Source: Actinotalea caeni
GTDB lineage: Bacteria > Actinomycetota > Actinomycetes > Actinomycetales > Beutenbergiaceae
Direction: 5' to 3'
DNA length: 64,000 bases
Assembly (NCBI RefSeq): GCF_009733795.1
Contig: NZ_WNXX01000004.1
Coordinates: 1-64,000, forward strand
Every line of letters begins with the position of its first letter. The first letter of the stretch is position 1. Shown piece by piece: positions 43,866 to 52,329 of the stretch. Both the position numbers and the translations under genes were made by a program. Below the pieces are notes generated by a model. That model did not search any database. It saw nothing but the letters and a program-made list of their open reading frames with translations, and was not told where the DNA came from.

Positions 43866-45889
43866 CACTGCCCGACCAGGACCTCGAAATCGCTGATCTC
43901 AGGGAGGATGAAGAAGCCGGCGTCGTCCCGCTCGAGCTCGACCCCCGCTCGCAGCGCACGGAGCGTCTGCACGTCGCTGAGAACCCGCAGCCTCCTCCCG
44001 GCCGGGATCGTGATCGGATCGCTGTAGCCCTGGTGCCGGCGCCCGCTCACGTTGTTGAGGTGAAGCACGAGACCGGCGCGGGAACGGCCCATGATGACCT
44101 CGACCTGGGCGGGAAGGTCGGTCTCGACATCACGCTCACCGCCGAGCAAGCTGCGGACCTGCCTGGTCATCTCCTCGCCGATGGCGCTGAGCCCGAGGTG
44201 CCGGTGCGCGCGTCCAGGTGTCCAGAACATCGCCGCGCCCTGCCCGGCCCCGTGCTGGACGACGGCACCCGCCGGAGTCTGCAGCGGCAGATGCCCATAG
44301 CACTTCTCAGGCGGTCCATACGGCGCACGAGACAGGACTGCCCCGAACCGCTGCGCGCCCTCACGAAGCGTGGTGACATGCAGTGCCCCGAGGATCGGGA
44401 GCGCCGTGCTGCGGTCGTCGGGATCGGTGAGCACGACGGAGGACCAGGTGGTCTCAGGGGTGTCGAGCACGGCGAGCCTTGAAGCAGCGGGACTCGAGGC
44501 GAGCTGGCTGGTACCGGAGGCAAAGCCGCTGCTGCCGGTGCCCAACAGCCGTCCTCCGCGCTCCACCCACTGGTCCAGCGCCGATGCCACATCCTCATCG
44601 AGTGGTCCGAGGTCGGGAAGGATGAGCAGGCGGTAGCGCTCAAGCCCACCGGACTGTGCGATTTCGCCGAGTCGGCGAAGGTCGAGCGCATCGAACGGGA
44701 CATGGTCGGCGCTCAGAGCCTGCCACCAGCCGCGGAACTCGTCCGTGGCGTCCTGCGAACCGGAAAGCGATTCGCCGTGCCGCCCGCTGGGAGGGCACAC
44801 CAAACCGGTGCGGGCAGACGGAACGAGGTCGTGGTAGACCTCCTCGTGGTCGCGGTGGAACCGGGTGACCTCGGCGCCAGCCCTGAGCGAGGCGTAGTCG
44901 AACTCGTCAGGGACGCCCATGATGTAGGTCGACGGGATGGCCCCGGTGGCCATGGCCTGCAGCAGGTACTGAGCGAAGTGGCGGGGGTCCTCTGACACCA
45001 GCCGGTAGGGCATGTCGACGAATGCCACCGAGTTCACCAGCACCGGCACATGAGGCCGGTAGGAGCGTGCAAGGCTCACGCGTTCCTGGGTGAGGGCTGG
45101 CCACAGCTCACGACCGATCGCGTTGTTGGCCTCGTGGAAGACCATGTCCGCCGTGACGCCCATGATCAGGGGAGCCTGCGGGCGCCGCTCGGCGATGAAG
45201 GCGCGAACCCTGGCAAGCAGGTCGTCGATCACGGCGCTGGTGTAGTCACGCCACTGCGCGTAGCCGGGGCTCTCCGGGCCGACGGGCAGCTCGGCGCCAT
45301 CGAACTCCTCGGCATAACCGGTGCGGCACGAGACGCAGTGACACACGCCGCGGTATGCCTTGTCGTAGTCGATCTCGTTGAAGCTCATCCAGTTGAAGAA
45401 GAACCCGTCGATCTCGTAGCGCGAGAGCACCTCGTCGAGAACCTCGAAGACCTTCTCCTGGTAGTACCCGCCGCTCGGGCAGACACTGGTGAGGCCCTGA
45501 TAGACCTGGTGACGTCCGTCCGGGCCCACGAACAGCCACTCGGGGTGCTCCATCGCGATCCGGCGGGCGACCTTGGAGAAATCCATCCGGGCGAGCACCC
45601 GGACGCCCCGCCGGCGCGCCGCGGCTGTGGCGTCACCGATGAGGTCGCCACTGGGCCGGTCCGCCAGCCAGGGGTTCGGACTCTGATGGGAGAGCTTCGT
45701 GGGGTAGTTCGAGACGATCCCGCCCACGCTGAGCAACCACGTGTTGGCGCCGTAGTCGATGATCCTGTCGAGCACCCGCTCGACGTCGAGCCCGGCGTCG
45801 ATCTCACGGATGTTCGTCTGGAACATCCGGAACGGCTTCTGCCACCACATCTGGTCCTCGGGGTCGGCGCCCGAACCAGTAGTCGTCAT
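43865..45889 (-). CDS. glycoside-hydrolase-like protein (putative GH6-like TIM barrel with beta-galactosidase trimerisation domain)
   Basis: A 674-residue cytoplasmic protein without signal peptide. The N-terminal TIM barrel has YGANTWLLSVGGIVSNYPTK, RRGVRVLARMDFSKVAR, YEIDGFFFNWMSF and a Cys pair in CHCVSC. A central Rossmann-like domain (RLLILPDLGPLD, LDQWVERGGRLLGTGSSG) resembles the beta-galactosidase trimerisation domain. The layout matches large uncharacterised glycosidases grouped as hypothetical glycosyl hydrolase 6. Asp and Glu catalytic candidates exist but cannot be fixed. It probably hydrolyses an imported oligosaccharide. Confidence 0.7.
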   Translation of the reverse strand: MTTTGSGADPEDQMWWQKPFRMFQTNIREIDAGLDVERVLDRIIDYGANTWLLSVGGIVSNYPTKLSHQSPNPWLADRPSGDLIGDATAAARRRGVRVLARMDFSKVARRIAMEHPEWLFVGPDGRHQVYQGLTSVCPSGGYYQEKVFEVLDEVLSRYEIDGFFFNWMSFNEIDYDKAYRGVCHCVSCRTGYAEEFDGAELPVGPESPGYAQWRDYTSAVIDDLLARVRAFIAERRPQAPLIMGVTADMVFHEANNAIGRELWPALTQERVSLARSYRPHVPVLVNSVAFVDMPYRLVSEDPRHFAQYLLQAMATGAIPSTYIMGVPDEFDYASLRAGAEVTRFHRDHEEVYHDLVPSARTGLVCPPSGRHGESLSGSQDATDEFRGWWQALSADHVPFDALDLRRLGEIAQSGGLERYRLLILPDLGPLDEDVASALDQWVERGGRLLGTGSSGFASGTSQLASSPAASRLAVLDTPETTWSSVVLTDPDDRSTALPILGALHVTTLREGAQRFGAVLSRAPYGPPEKCYGHLPLQTPAGAVVQHGAGQGAAMFWTPGRAHRHLGLSAIGEEMTRQVRSLLGGERDVETDLPAQVEVIMGRSRAGLVLHLNNVSGRRHQGYSDPITIPAGRRLRVLSDVQTLRALRAGVELERDDAGFFILPEISDFEVLVGQ

Positions 45890-46782
45890 CGCTCGGCCAC
45901 CCCTGCGTGCTCGCCGTTCAGGTCGAGCAACAGCTGCAGCAACGCAGAGTGGTCGAGATCCCCGTACCCCCGTCGTCGCGCGGACCGCATGAGGGCCGTC
46001 ACGGCTGCCGTCAACGGGAGCGCGAGCCCCTGCTCCTTGCTGGCGCCGTCCACGATGCCCAGATCCTTGTCGTGCAGGGCGATCCGGAAGCCGGGCGCGA
46101 ACTCGCGATTGACCATCGCCGCGCGCTTGCGGGTGAGCACGGTGCTACCGGCGAGCCCGCCGCCCAGCACGTCGAGTGCCGTCTCGGGCTCGACGCCATG
46201 GGCGCCGAGGAACACCAGCGCCTCGGCAAGCATCTGGATGTGGCCGGCCACCATGAGCTGGTTGGCCGCCTTCACCACCTGTCCGGAACCCGCTGGTCCG
46301 ACGAGCTCGATGGTGGATCCCACGACCTCGAAGAGGGGCTTGGCGGCTTCGAACGCCTCCCGGTCGCCGCCGACCATGATCGAGAGAACACCCTCAACAG
46401 CACCGGCCTCGCCGCCACTGACAGGGGCGTCCAGGCATCGCACCCCGGCGGCCGCGGCTGCCTCGTGAACCGCCAACGCTTCGGCGGGACTGATCGTGGA
46501 GTGGTCGACGAGCAGCGCGCCGGGGTCGAGATGACTGATTGCCCCGTCCTCGCCGAGCAGGACCTCGTGGACGACCGGGCCGTCCGGCAGCATCGTGATG
46601 AGCACCTCGCAGCCTCTGGCGGCGTCTGCTACGGAGTCGACCACCTGGCCACCCGTCTCAGCCGCTCGTGCACGGGCTCGCTCGCTGGCTCCGTACACCC
46701 GCACCTCGTGTCCTGCTGTGACCAGGTTGCGCACCATCGGGGCGCCCATGATGCCGGGACCGATGAATCCGATCGCAGTCAT
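45886..46782 (-). CDS. tartronate semialdehyde reductase-like / 3-hydroxyisobutyrate dehydrogenase family
   Basis: A 298-residue NAD(P)-dependent dehydrogenase of the beta-hydroxyacid family: GFIGPGIMGAPMVRNL at the N-terminus, DAPVSGGEAGAVEG for substrate binding and the catalytic Lys in GQVVKAANQLMV. With an adjacent glycerate kinase it most likely reduces tartronate semialdehyde to D-glycerate, although other 3-hydroxyacids are possible. It is the first gene of the operon and divergent from the GntR regulator. Confidence 0.85.
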   Translation of the reverse strand: MTAIGFIGPGIMGAPMVRNLVTAGHEVRVYGASERARARAAETGGQVVDSVADAARGCEVLITMLPDGPVVHEVLLGEDGAISHLDPGALLVDHSTISPAEALAVHEAAAAAGVRCLDAPVSGGEAGAVEGVLSIMVGGDREAFEAAKPLFEVVGSTIELVGPAGSGQVVKAANQLMVAGHIQMLAEALVFLGAHGVEPETALDVLGGGLAGSTVLTRKRAAMVNREFAPGFRIALHDKDLGIVDGASKEQGLALPLTAAVTALMRSARRRGYGDLDHSALLQLLLDLNGEHAGVAER

Positions 46783-46853
46783 AAAGCTTCGGGCTCCTTC
46801 GCCTCGTCCGTGTGCAGGACGGTAGGGCACGAACCTATGAGCGTCAAGAGTCC

Positions 46854-46872
46854 TTGTATAACATTGAGACAA
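46854..46872. promoter_or_regulatory. TTGT-N11-ACAA dyad, candidate GntR (FCD) operator
   Basis: TTGTATAACATTGAGACAA, an imperfect 19-bp inverted repeat with TTGT/ACAA ends, lies in the 106-nt region between the reductase and GntR genes, 17 nt upstream of the GntR start. FCD-type GntR regulators often bind short TNGT-ACNA dyads. It would control both divergent promoters. Inferred from symmetry and position. Confidence 0.45.
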
Positions 46873-46888
46873 CGCTTAGCATCCTCGC

Positions 46889-47554
46889 ATGGCAGACCAT
46901 GAGCTCCGCACTCGTTCCGTGGTGGACGCAGTCGAGGAGGAGCTGCGCAACCAGCTGCTACGCGGTGAGGTCGACGCCGGTGCCGGCATCACCGAAGTAG
47001 GCGTCGCTGCCCAGTTCGGCATCGGCCGGCCGACGGCCAAGGCCGCCCTCGATCGCCTGGTGAACGACGGCATCCTCGTCCGGAACGGTCGCCGCGGCCT
47101 CATCGTGCGGGTGCTCTCCGCTCGCGACATCGGCGAGCTGTACGAGTCACGGATCGTGCTCGAAAGCCACGTCGCCGCCTCGCTCGCCACTCGTCGGGAC
47201 CTGCCGGAAGCGGCGACGCTGCAGAACGACCTCTTGCGTCTCGCGGCCGCACGCAACGACGCGAGCGTCGTGGTCGCCTCGGACGTTCAGCTGCACCAGG
47301 CTCTGGTGCACGCGCACAGCAACGAACGCATGACCAGGATGCACGCGACGCTCATGGCGGAGGCACATCTGTGCATGGCCCGCGTCCAGGCGCGGCAGCT
47401 CTTGCGCGCCGAGCAGATCGCCGACGAGCACGCAACGATCCTCGATGCGATCGCCAGCGGCGACGCGGACGCCGCCCGTACGCTCACTCGCGAGCATCTC
47501 GAGCGCGCTCGGGACAAGCTTCTGACGACGATGTTCAGCGAGCAAGGACCCTGA
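46889..47554 (+). CDS. GntR family (FCD) transcriptional regulator
   Basis: A 221-residue regulator: N-terminal winged helix (LRNQLLRGEVDAGAGITEVG, then IGRPTAKAALDRLVNDGIL) and a C-terminal FCD helical domain with SRIVLESHVAASLA, the metal-binding Asp of VASDVQLHQALV and EHATILDAIASGDADAART. FCD proteins sense sugar acids and other carboxylates, consistent with the divergent glycerate-route operon. Confidence 0.92.
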   Translation: MADHELRTRSVVDAVEEELRNQLLRGEVDAGAGITEVGVAAQFGIGRPTAKAALDRLVNDGILVRNGRRGLIVRVLSARDIGELYESRIVLESHVAASLATRRDLPEAATLQNDLLRLAAARNDASVVVASDVQLHQALVHAHSNERMTRMHATLMAEAHLCMARVQARQLLRAEQIADEHATILDAIASGDADAARTLTREHLERARDKLLTTMFSEQGP

Positions 47555-47566
47555 GCCCTTCTCAGG

Positions 47567-48517
47567 TCACCCAGGCGTCGCCCGCGCGTACCGCTCGGCC
47601 AGCACCCGCACGTGCTCGACCAGCTCGGGCGGGTCGGTGACGTGGAAGTCGATGCCGAGCATCCCGATCCAGACCGCGACGATCTCCACGCTGTCACCGC
47701 CGGTCACGAGCACGCTGCGCCCGTCGGGCAGCGGTTCGACGGTGCCGACGGCCGGGTTGGTCCGCGCCAGCACCTCCTCCGCGGGCGCGTCGACCGTGAT
47801 CCGAGCGTGCACCGGCCAGCCCGTGCGCGCGACCTCGCGCACCACGAACTCGGTGTAGTCGCCCGGGAACGGCGACGGCGTGAAGCGCCGCCCGCCCGGG
47901 GTGCGCAGCTGCAGCCAGTCCACCCGGTAGGGCGCCCACGCGCCGTCGGCCGGGGTGCGCGCCACCAGGAACCACCGCCGCTGCCACGCCACCAGCCGGT
48001 ACGGCTCCAGCTCCACGGGCTCCTCCCGGTAGAACGCCCGCAGCCCCTGCCGGTCGCGGATCGCGTCGGCGATCGCGGCCAGGGTCGCGTGGTCGGTCGG
48101 CGGGTCCTCGACGTTCGACGACGTGTTCTCCGGCCCGCTCGAGCTCGCGTCCCGGATCGCGGCCAGACGGCGGCGCAGCCGGTCCGGCATCACCTGCTCC
48201 AGCTTGGTCAGCGCGGACTGGGCGGACTCCTCGAAGCCCGCGGTCGCCGTCGTCTGCCGCAGCCCGACGGCGACCGCCACCGCCTCCGCGTCATCCAGCA
48301 GCAGCGGGGGCACCCGGGCGCCGACGCCGAGCCGGTACCGGCCGCCCGGGCCGCGGACGGCGTCGACCGGGTAACCGAGCTCGCGCAACCTCGCGATGTC
48401 GTTGCGGACCGTGCGGTCGGTGACGGCGAGCCGCTCGGCGAGCTCGGCGCCGGACCAGTCGGGACGCGACTGCAGCAGGCCGAGCAGAGCGAGCAGACGG
48501 GCGGAGGTGGAGGCCAT
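47567..48517 (-). CDS. WYL-domain transcriptional regulator (YafY-like)
   Basis: A 316-residue regulator: N-terminal HTH (LLQSRPDWSGAELAERLAV, then DRTVRNDIARLREL) followed by the WYL domain (EPYRLVAWQRRWFLVART), then a C-terminal WCX-type domain. WYL domains bind nucleotides or nucleic acids and are common in regulators of defence and detoxification genes. The ATG follows AAAGG. It is divergent from the epoxide hydrolase gene, which it probably controls through the AACGG-N6-CCGTT dyad. Confidence 0.9.
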   Translation of the reverse strand: MASTSARLLALLGLLQSRPDWSGAELAERLAVTDRTVRNDIARLRELGYPVDAVRGPGGRYRLGVGARVPPLLLDDAEAVAVAVGLRQTTATAGFEESAQSALTKLEQVMPDRLRRRLAAIRDASSSGPENTSSNVEDPPTDHATLAAIADAIRDRQGLRAFYREEPVELEPYRLVAWQRRWFLVARTPADGAWAPYRVDWLQLRTPGGRRFTPSPFPGDYTEFVVREVARTGWPVHARITVDAPAEEVLARTNPAVGTVEPLPDGRSVLVTGGDSVEIVAVWIGMLGIDFHVTDPPELVEHVRVLAERYARATPG

Positions 48518-48556
48518 GGGAACACCTTTCGCGATGGCCCGAAGTCTGCTCACAGT

Positions 48557-48572
48557 AACGGAAAGAACCGTT
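48557..48572. promoter_or_regulatory. AACGG-N6-CCGTT palindrome, candidate WYL-regulator operator
   Basis: A perfect 5-bp dyad around AAAGAA lies 40 nt upstream of the WYL gene start and 70 nt from the hydrolase ATG, in the shared divergent region. It is positioned to regulate both genes. The role is inferred. Confidence 0.5.
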
Positions 48573-48641
48573 CCTGAACCCTGCATAGCGTGAGGTCAAC
48601 GAGCTGGAGCGAACCGGCTCACGACCCCCACGGAGCACCAG

Positions 48642-49772
48642 ATGACCACGACCCCCGCCGCCGCGCTGGAGATCCGCCCGTTCGCCGTCGAGATCCCGCA
48701 GGCCGACATCGACGACCTCCACGAGCGCCTCGAGCGCACCCGGTTCGCGCCGGCCGCACCGGAGGACTCCTGGGAGTGGGGCACCCCGGTGTCGTACCTG
48801 CGCGACATGGTCGAGCGATGGAAGACCTTCGACTGGCGCGCGGTCGAGGCCCGCCTCAACGCCTACCCGAGCTTCGTCACCGAGATCGACGGGCAGCCGC
48901 TGCACTTCCTCCACATGCGCTCGAGCCACGAGGGCGCGACCCCGCTGCTGCTCGCCCACACCTACCCCGGCTCGGTGCTCGACTTCCTCGACATGATCGA
49001 CGCCCTCGTCGATCCCGAGGCGCACGGCGGCACCGCCGCGGACGCGTTCCACCTCGTCATCCCGTCGATGCCGGGCTTCGGCTTCTCGACCCCGATGGTC
49101 GGGGAGTGGACGATCGCGCGGGTCGCCCGCACCTACGACACCCTCATGCGCGGCCTCGGCTACGACACCTACGGGATCCACGGCTCCGACGCCGGCGCCC
49201 TCATCGGCCGCGAGCTCGCCGTCACCGAGCCCGAGGGCTTCCTCGGCGCGCACGTGCTGCACCTGTTCTCGTTCCCCTCCGGCGCGGAGGGGGAGATGGA
49301 CGGCTTCGGGGAGAAGGAGTACGCCGCCCTCGGCCACATGCAGTGGTTCCAGTCGGTGGGTGCGTACAACGTCATGAACGCGTCACGCCCGCAGACGATC
49401 GCGGCCGCGCTGGCCGACTCCCCGGTGGCCACGCTCGCCTACCACGAGCTGTTCGAGAGCTTCGGCAACGGCACCTCGCTCGTCACCCCCGAGCAGGTCC
49501 TCGCCCAGGCCACCCTCTACTGGCTGACCAACACCTACGGCACCGCCCTGCGCTACCACTACGCCGAGCAGCGCACCGGCGCCGAGCCGGTCGTCAGCCA
49601 GGGCCGCATCGGCGTCGCCGTGTTCAAGGACGACTTCCAGACCATCCGCAGCCTCGCCGAGCGCGACAACGCCCGCATCGAGCACTGGTCGGAGTTCCCC
49701 CGCGGCGGCCACTTCGCCGCCCTCGAGGTCCCCGACGACGTCGTGCGCGACCTGCGGGTCTTCTTCGGCTGA
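48642..49772 (+). CDS. epoxide hydrolase family protein (alpha/beta hydrolase)
   Basis: A 376-residue enzyme. The N-terminal epoxide-hydrolase domain (RPFAVEIPQADIDDLHERL, then YLRDMVERWKTFDW) is followed by an alpha/beta hydrolase fold with nucleophile Asp183 in GSDAGALIGREL and His357 in RGGHFAALE. The oxyanion motif, usually HGWPGS, reads HTYPGS here. It would open epoxides by water attack. It is likely repressed by the divergent WYL protein. Confidence 0.88.
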   Translation: MTTTPAAALEIRPFAVEIPQADIDDLHERLERTRFAPAAPEDSWEWGTPVSYLRDMVERWKTFDWRAVEARLNAYPSFVTEIDGQPLHFLHMRSSHEGATPLLLAHTYPGSVLDFLDMIDALVDPEAHGGTAADAFHLVIPSMPGFGFSTPMVGEWTIARVARTYDTLMRGLGYDTYGIHGSDAGALIGRELAVTEPEGFLGAHVLHLFSFPSGAEGEMDGFGEKEYAALGHMQWFQSVGAYNVMNASRPQTIAAALADSPVATLAYHELFESFGNGTSLVTPEQVLAQATLYWLTNTYGTALRYHYAEQRTGAEPVVSQGRIGVAVFKDDFQTIRSLAERDNARIEHWSEFPRGGHFAALEVPDDVVRDLRVFFG

Positions 49773-49840
49773 CCACGGCAGGCGCCCGGTCGTGCGGGGG
49801 ACGGGGGACGCGGGGCGCGGGAAGCCCACGCCCCTCCACC

Positions 49841-50468
49841 CGCGAACTCGTACTGCCGTGCCGAACTCGTACGGTGCACGCTACGAGCTCGGCACCCACG
49901 TACGAGTTCGCGTGCCGGGCGGTGGCCACGCGCCGATCGGGTCGGGACGCGCAGAACGGTGGCCCGCCGACCCCGCCCGTCTCGCGGCCGGCAAGCCACA
50001 GCGAGCCGAACTCGTACACCCGCACCCACCTCGTACGGTGCACGCTACGAGTTCGGCACCGGGGTACGAGTTGGCGTCGCCGATGCGGACGCGGGGGCCC
50101 TGAGGGCGTCGGCGGGCGGGACCGCGCCCGGCCGCCTCCTGACGCGCCGGCCTGGTGGTCGCCCGCGGCGGGCAGGTGCGGCAGGCGGCTGCGGCGGGCG
50201 GCGGGCGGAGTCCGCCCGGGTGCACGGCATCGCCACAGCCGGCCGGCCGTCCATCAGTCCGCCAACTCGTACACCCGAACCCACCTCGTACGGTGCACGC
50301 TACGAGTTCGGCACCGGAGTACGAGTTCGCGCATTCGTCGGCGGGCGCAGGCGGCGGATGGCACACCCTCCACTGCCGGTCGGCCGTCGTCCAGCCCGCC
50401 AACTCGTACTTCCCAACCCAGCTCGTACCGTGCACGCTACGAGTTCGGCACCGGGGTACGAGTTCGCG
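49841..50468. repeat. array of four 72-nt palindromic elements in a convergent intergenic region
   Basis: Four copies (49841-49912, 50005-50076, 50260-50331, 50397-50468) share one design: a 13-nt arm, 6-nt spacer, 13-nt arm, 8-nt loop GGTGCACG (CGTGCACG in the fourth), inverted arm, 6-nt spacer, inverted arm. The outer arms in copy 1 are CGCGAACTCGTAC and GTACGAGTTCGCG. Gaps between copies are 92, 183 and 65 nt and hold related G+C-rich filler. Frames through the array encode only repetitive Arg/Pro/Ser-rich peptides, so it is treated as noncoding. It separates the 3' ends of the epoxide hydrolase and TetR genes. Confidence 0.9.
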
Positions 50469-50548
50469 GCCAGAACGGGGCGGCCGGGTGCACGCCACGC
50501 CCACAGCGGCCCCGCCCGGCCACCGGCGACCCGGGGCCAGCCGCGCCC

Positions 50549-51163
50549 TCAGCCGCTGTACCGCAGCCCGTCGACGAGCAGCCGGGTCATGCGGTCGACG
50601 TAGCCCTCGTCGAGCATGGGCGCCGCCATGCTGATCTGGGCGACGGCGTGGAGGAGCTCGTCGGGGCGGACGTCCTTGCGGATCTGGCCGGCCTCGGCGG
50701 CGGCGTCGAGCAGCGCGCTCAGCGCGGGGACGAACCGGCCCCGGAAGTGGGCCGGCAGGTTCTCGTACGCCGGGTCGCCGGAGTGCAGCGCGCTGGCGAG
50801 GCCGCGCTTGGTGGCGAAGAAGCCCTGGAGCCGCTCGAGCCAGCGCACCAGCGCCTCGACCGGCTCGTACTCCTCGGCGAACCGGGCGGCCGCGTCGGCG
50901 CACGCGTCGACCTCGTGGCGGTACACCGCGGCGACCAGGTCCGAGCGCTGCGGGTAGTGGCGGTACAGCGTGCCGGTGCCGACACCCGCCTTCTTCGTGA
51001 TGTCGCGGACCGGGGCGTCGACGCCGCACTCGGCGAACACCTCCGCGGCAGCGGTGAGCAGCGCGTCGATGTTGCGCTGGGCGTCGGCGCGCACACGGCG
51101 GTCCGCGGCGCCGTCGACGGCGGTCGCCGTGCCCGGCTCTGCGGACGGTGCGGACGAGTTCAC
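50549..51163 (-). CDS. TetR family transcriptional regulator
   Basis: A 204-residue regulator: a disordered N-terminus of about 25 residues, the TetR helix-turn-helix (NIDALLTAAAEVFAECGVDA, then ITKKAGVGTGTLYRHYPQRS), and a helical effector domain with the TetR_C33-like EALVRWLERLQGFFATKRGL. The GTG at 51163 is preferred over GTG 51169 because AAGGGG is then correctly spaced. It is divergent from the SDR gene, with two GGAAC-type palindromes in the promoter region. Confidence 0.9.
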   Translation of the reverse strand: MNSSAPSAEPGTATAVDGAADRRVRADAQRNIDALLTAAAEVFAECGVDAPVRDITKKAGVGTGTLYRHYPQRSDLVAAVYRHEVDACADAAARFAEEYEPVEALVRWLERLQGFFATKRGLASALHSGDPAYENLPAHFRGRFVPALSALLDAAAEAGQIRKDVRPDELLHAVAQISMAAPMLDEGYVDRMTRLLVDGLRYSG

Positions 51164-51182
51164 GATCACCCCTTGCGTAAGC

Positions 51183-51222
51183 GGAACAGTGTTCCGTATA
51201 GTTCTAGGCGGAACGTTGTTCC
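51183..51222. promoter_or_regulatory. tandem GGAACNNTGTTCC operators
   Basis: Two near-identical 13-bp palindromes, GGAACAGTGTTCC (51183-51195) and GGAACGTTGTTCC (51210-51222), are spaced 27 bp centre to centre between the divergent TetR and SDR genes. The match to each other and the symmetry make this the most convincing operator pair in the window; TetR dimers would bind each copy and repress both directions. Confidence 0.8.
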
Positions 51223-51275
51223 GGTACCAACTATAGCGCCTCAGGCGCAGCGCAGCCTAGGAAGGACGTGCGCTC

Positions 51276-52307
51276 ATGCCACTCACCGAGCACAGCCAGC
51301 ACCTGCGACAGCTCCAGGAACCCGTGGGCACGGGTTTCACCGCGTACTCCACGGCCCAGGAGGTCATGCAGGGCATCGACCTCACCGACGTCAACGCCAT
51401 CGTCACCGGGGGCCACTCCGGCCTCGGGCTCGCCGTCACCCGCGCGCTCAGCGCGGCCGGCGCCTGGGTGACCGTCGCCGCCCGCGACCCGCGCCGCGCC
51501 AAGCGGGCCCTCGTCGGGGTGCGGCGCGTCGAGATCGAGCAGCTCGACCTGCTCGTCCCCGAGTCGGTCGAGGCGTTCGCCGCCCGCTACCGCCGCGAGG
51601 GTCGGCCCGTCGACCTACTCGTCAACCACGCGGGCATCCCGGCCACCGGCGGCCTCGACCACGACCGCCGCGGTTACGAGACCCGGTTCGCGGCCAACCA
51701 CCTCGGTCACTTCCAGCTCACGCTCGGGCTGCTGCCGGTGCTGCTGGCCTCCGGCCGCGCCCGCGTGGTCACCACCACCTCCGGTGCGCACCGGCACTCG
51801 GGCATCCTCTGGGACGACCCGCACTTCCGCACCGACCGTCACGACCCGGCGCTCGCCTACGCGCAGTCGAAGACGGCGAACGTCCTCTTCACACGGGAGC
51901 TCGACCGGCTCTGGGGTGACGCGGGCGTCCGCGCCTTCGCCCCGCACCCGGGCATCGTCGCCGACACCCGGTTCAACCGGTCCGCCGGCGACGACGTCCG
52001 CCGCGCTCTCGGCATCGTCGACGGCACCGGTGCGGCGATCATCGACCCGCCCTCGGGCCGCAAGACCATCGACCAGGGTGCCGCCACCATCCTCGTCGCC
52101 GCCACCAGCCCGCTGCTGGAGCACCGCGGCGGCGTCTACCTCGCCGACGGCGACGTCGCCGCGCTCGACCCGGGCACCGGCACCACCCACCCGCAGGCCG
52201 GGGTCGCCCCGCACGCCGTCGACCCCGAGGCCGCCCGCCGGCTCTGGGAGCTCAGCGCACGCCTCATCACCCGATCGCCGCGGGACCTCTTCTCGCTCGC
52301 GGTCTGA
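51276..52307 (+). CDS. short-chain dehydrogenase/reductase
   Basis: A 343-residue SDR (longer than the classical 250) with cofactor motif TGGHSGLG (44-51), NHAG, and the catalytic YAQSK (Tyr195, Lys199) with the Ser in TTTSGAHRHSG. This is the form of the WW-oxidoreductase/retinol-dehydrogenase-like group. The final 80 residues are Pro/Thr/Arg-rich. It forms a two-gene unit with the aldo/keto reductase 22 nt downstream and is probably induced by release of the TetR repressor. Confidence 0.9.
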   Translation: MPLTEHSQHLRQLQEPVGTGFTAYSTAQEVMQGIDLTDVNAIVTGGHSGLGLAVTRALSAAGAWVTVAARDPRRAKRALVGVRRVEIEQLDLLVPESVEAFAARYRREGRPVDLLVNHAGIPATGGLDHDRRGYETRFAANHLGHFQLTLGLLPVLLASGRARVVTTTSGAHRHSGILWDDPHFRTDRHDPALAYAQSKTANVLFTRELDRLWGDAGVRAFAPHPGIVADTRFNRSAGDDVRRALGIVDGTGAAIIDPPSGRKTIDQGAATILVAATSPLLEHRGGVYLADGDVAALDPGTGTTHPQAGVAPHAVDPEAARRLWELSARLITRSPRDLFSLAV

Positions 52308-52329
52308 CCCACCACCGAAGGGAACCACC

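Noticed and set aside
49841-50468. CRISPR array
   Set aside because: Repeats are 72-nt palindromes with gaps of 65-183 nt that are similar to one another rather than unique, only four copies occur, and no cas gene is in the window.
48590-51919. one 1109-residue plus-strand open frame
   Set aside because: It runs across an epoxide hydrolase gene, the palindromic array and an antisense TetR gene; composition is Arg/Ala/Pro-rich and the real genes are clear.
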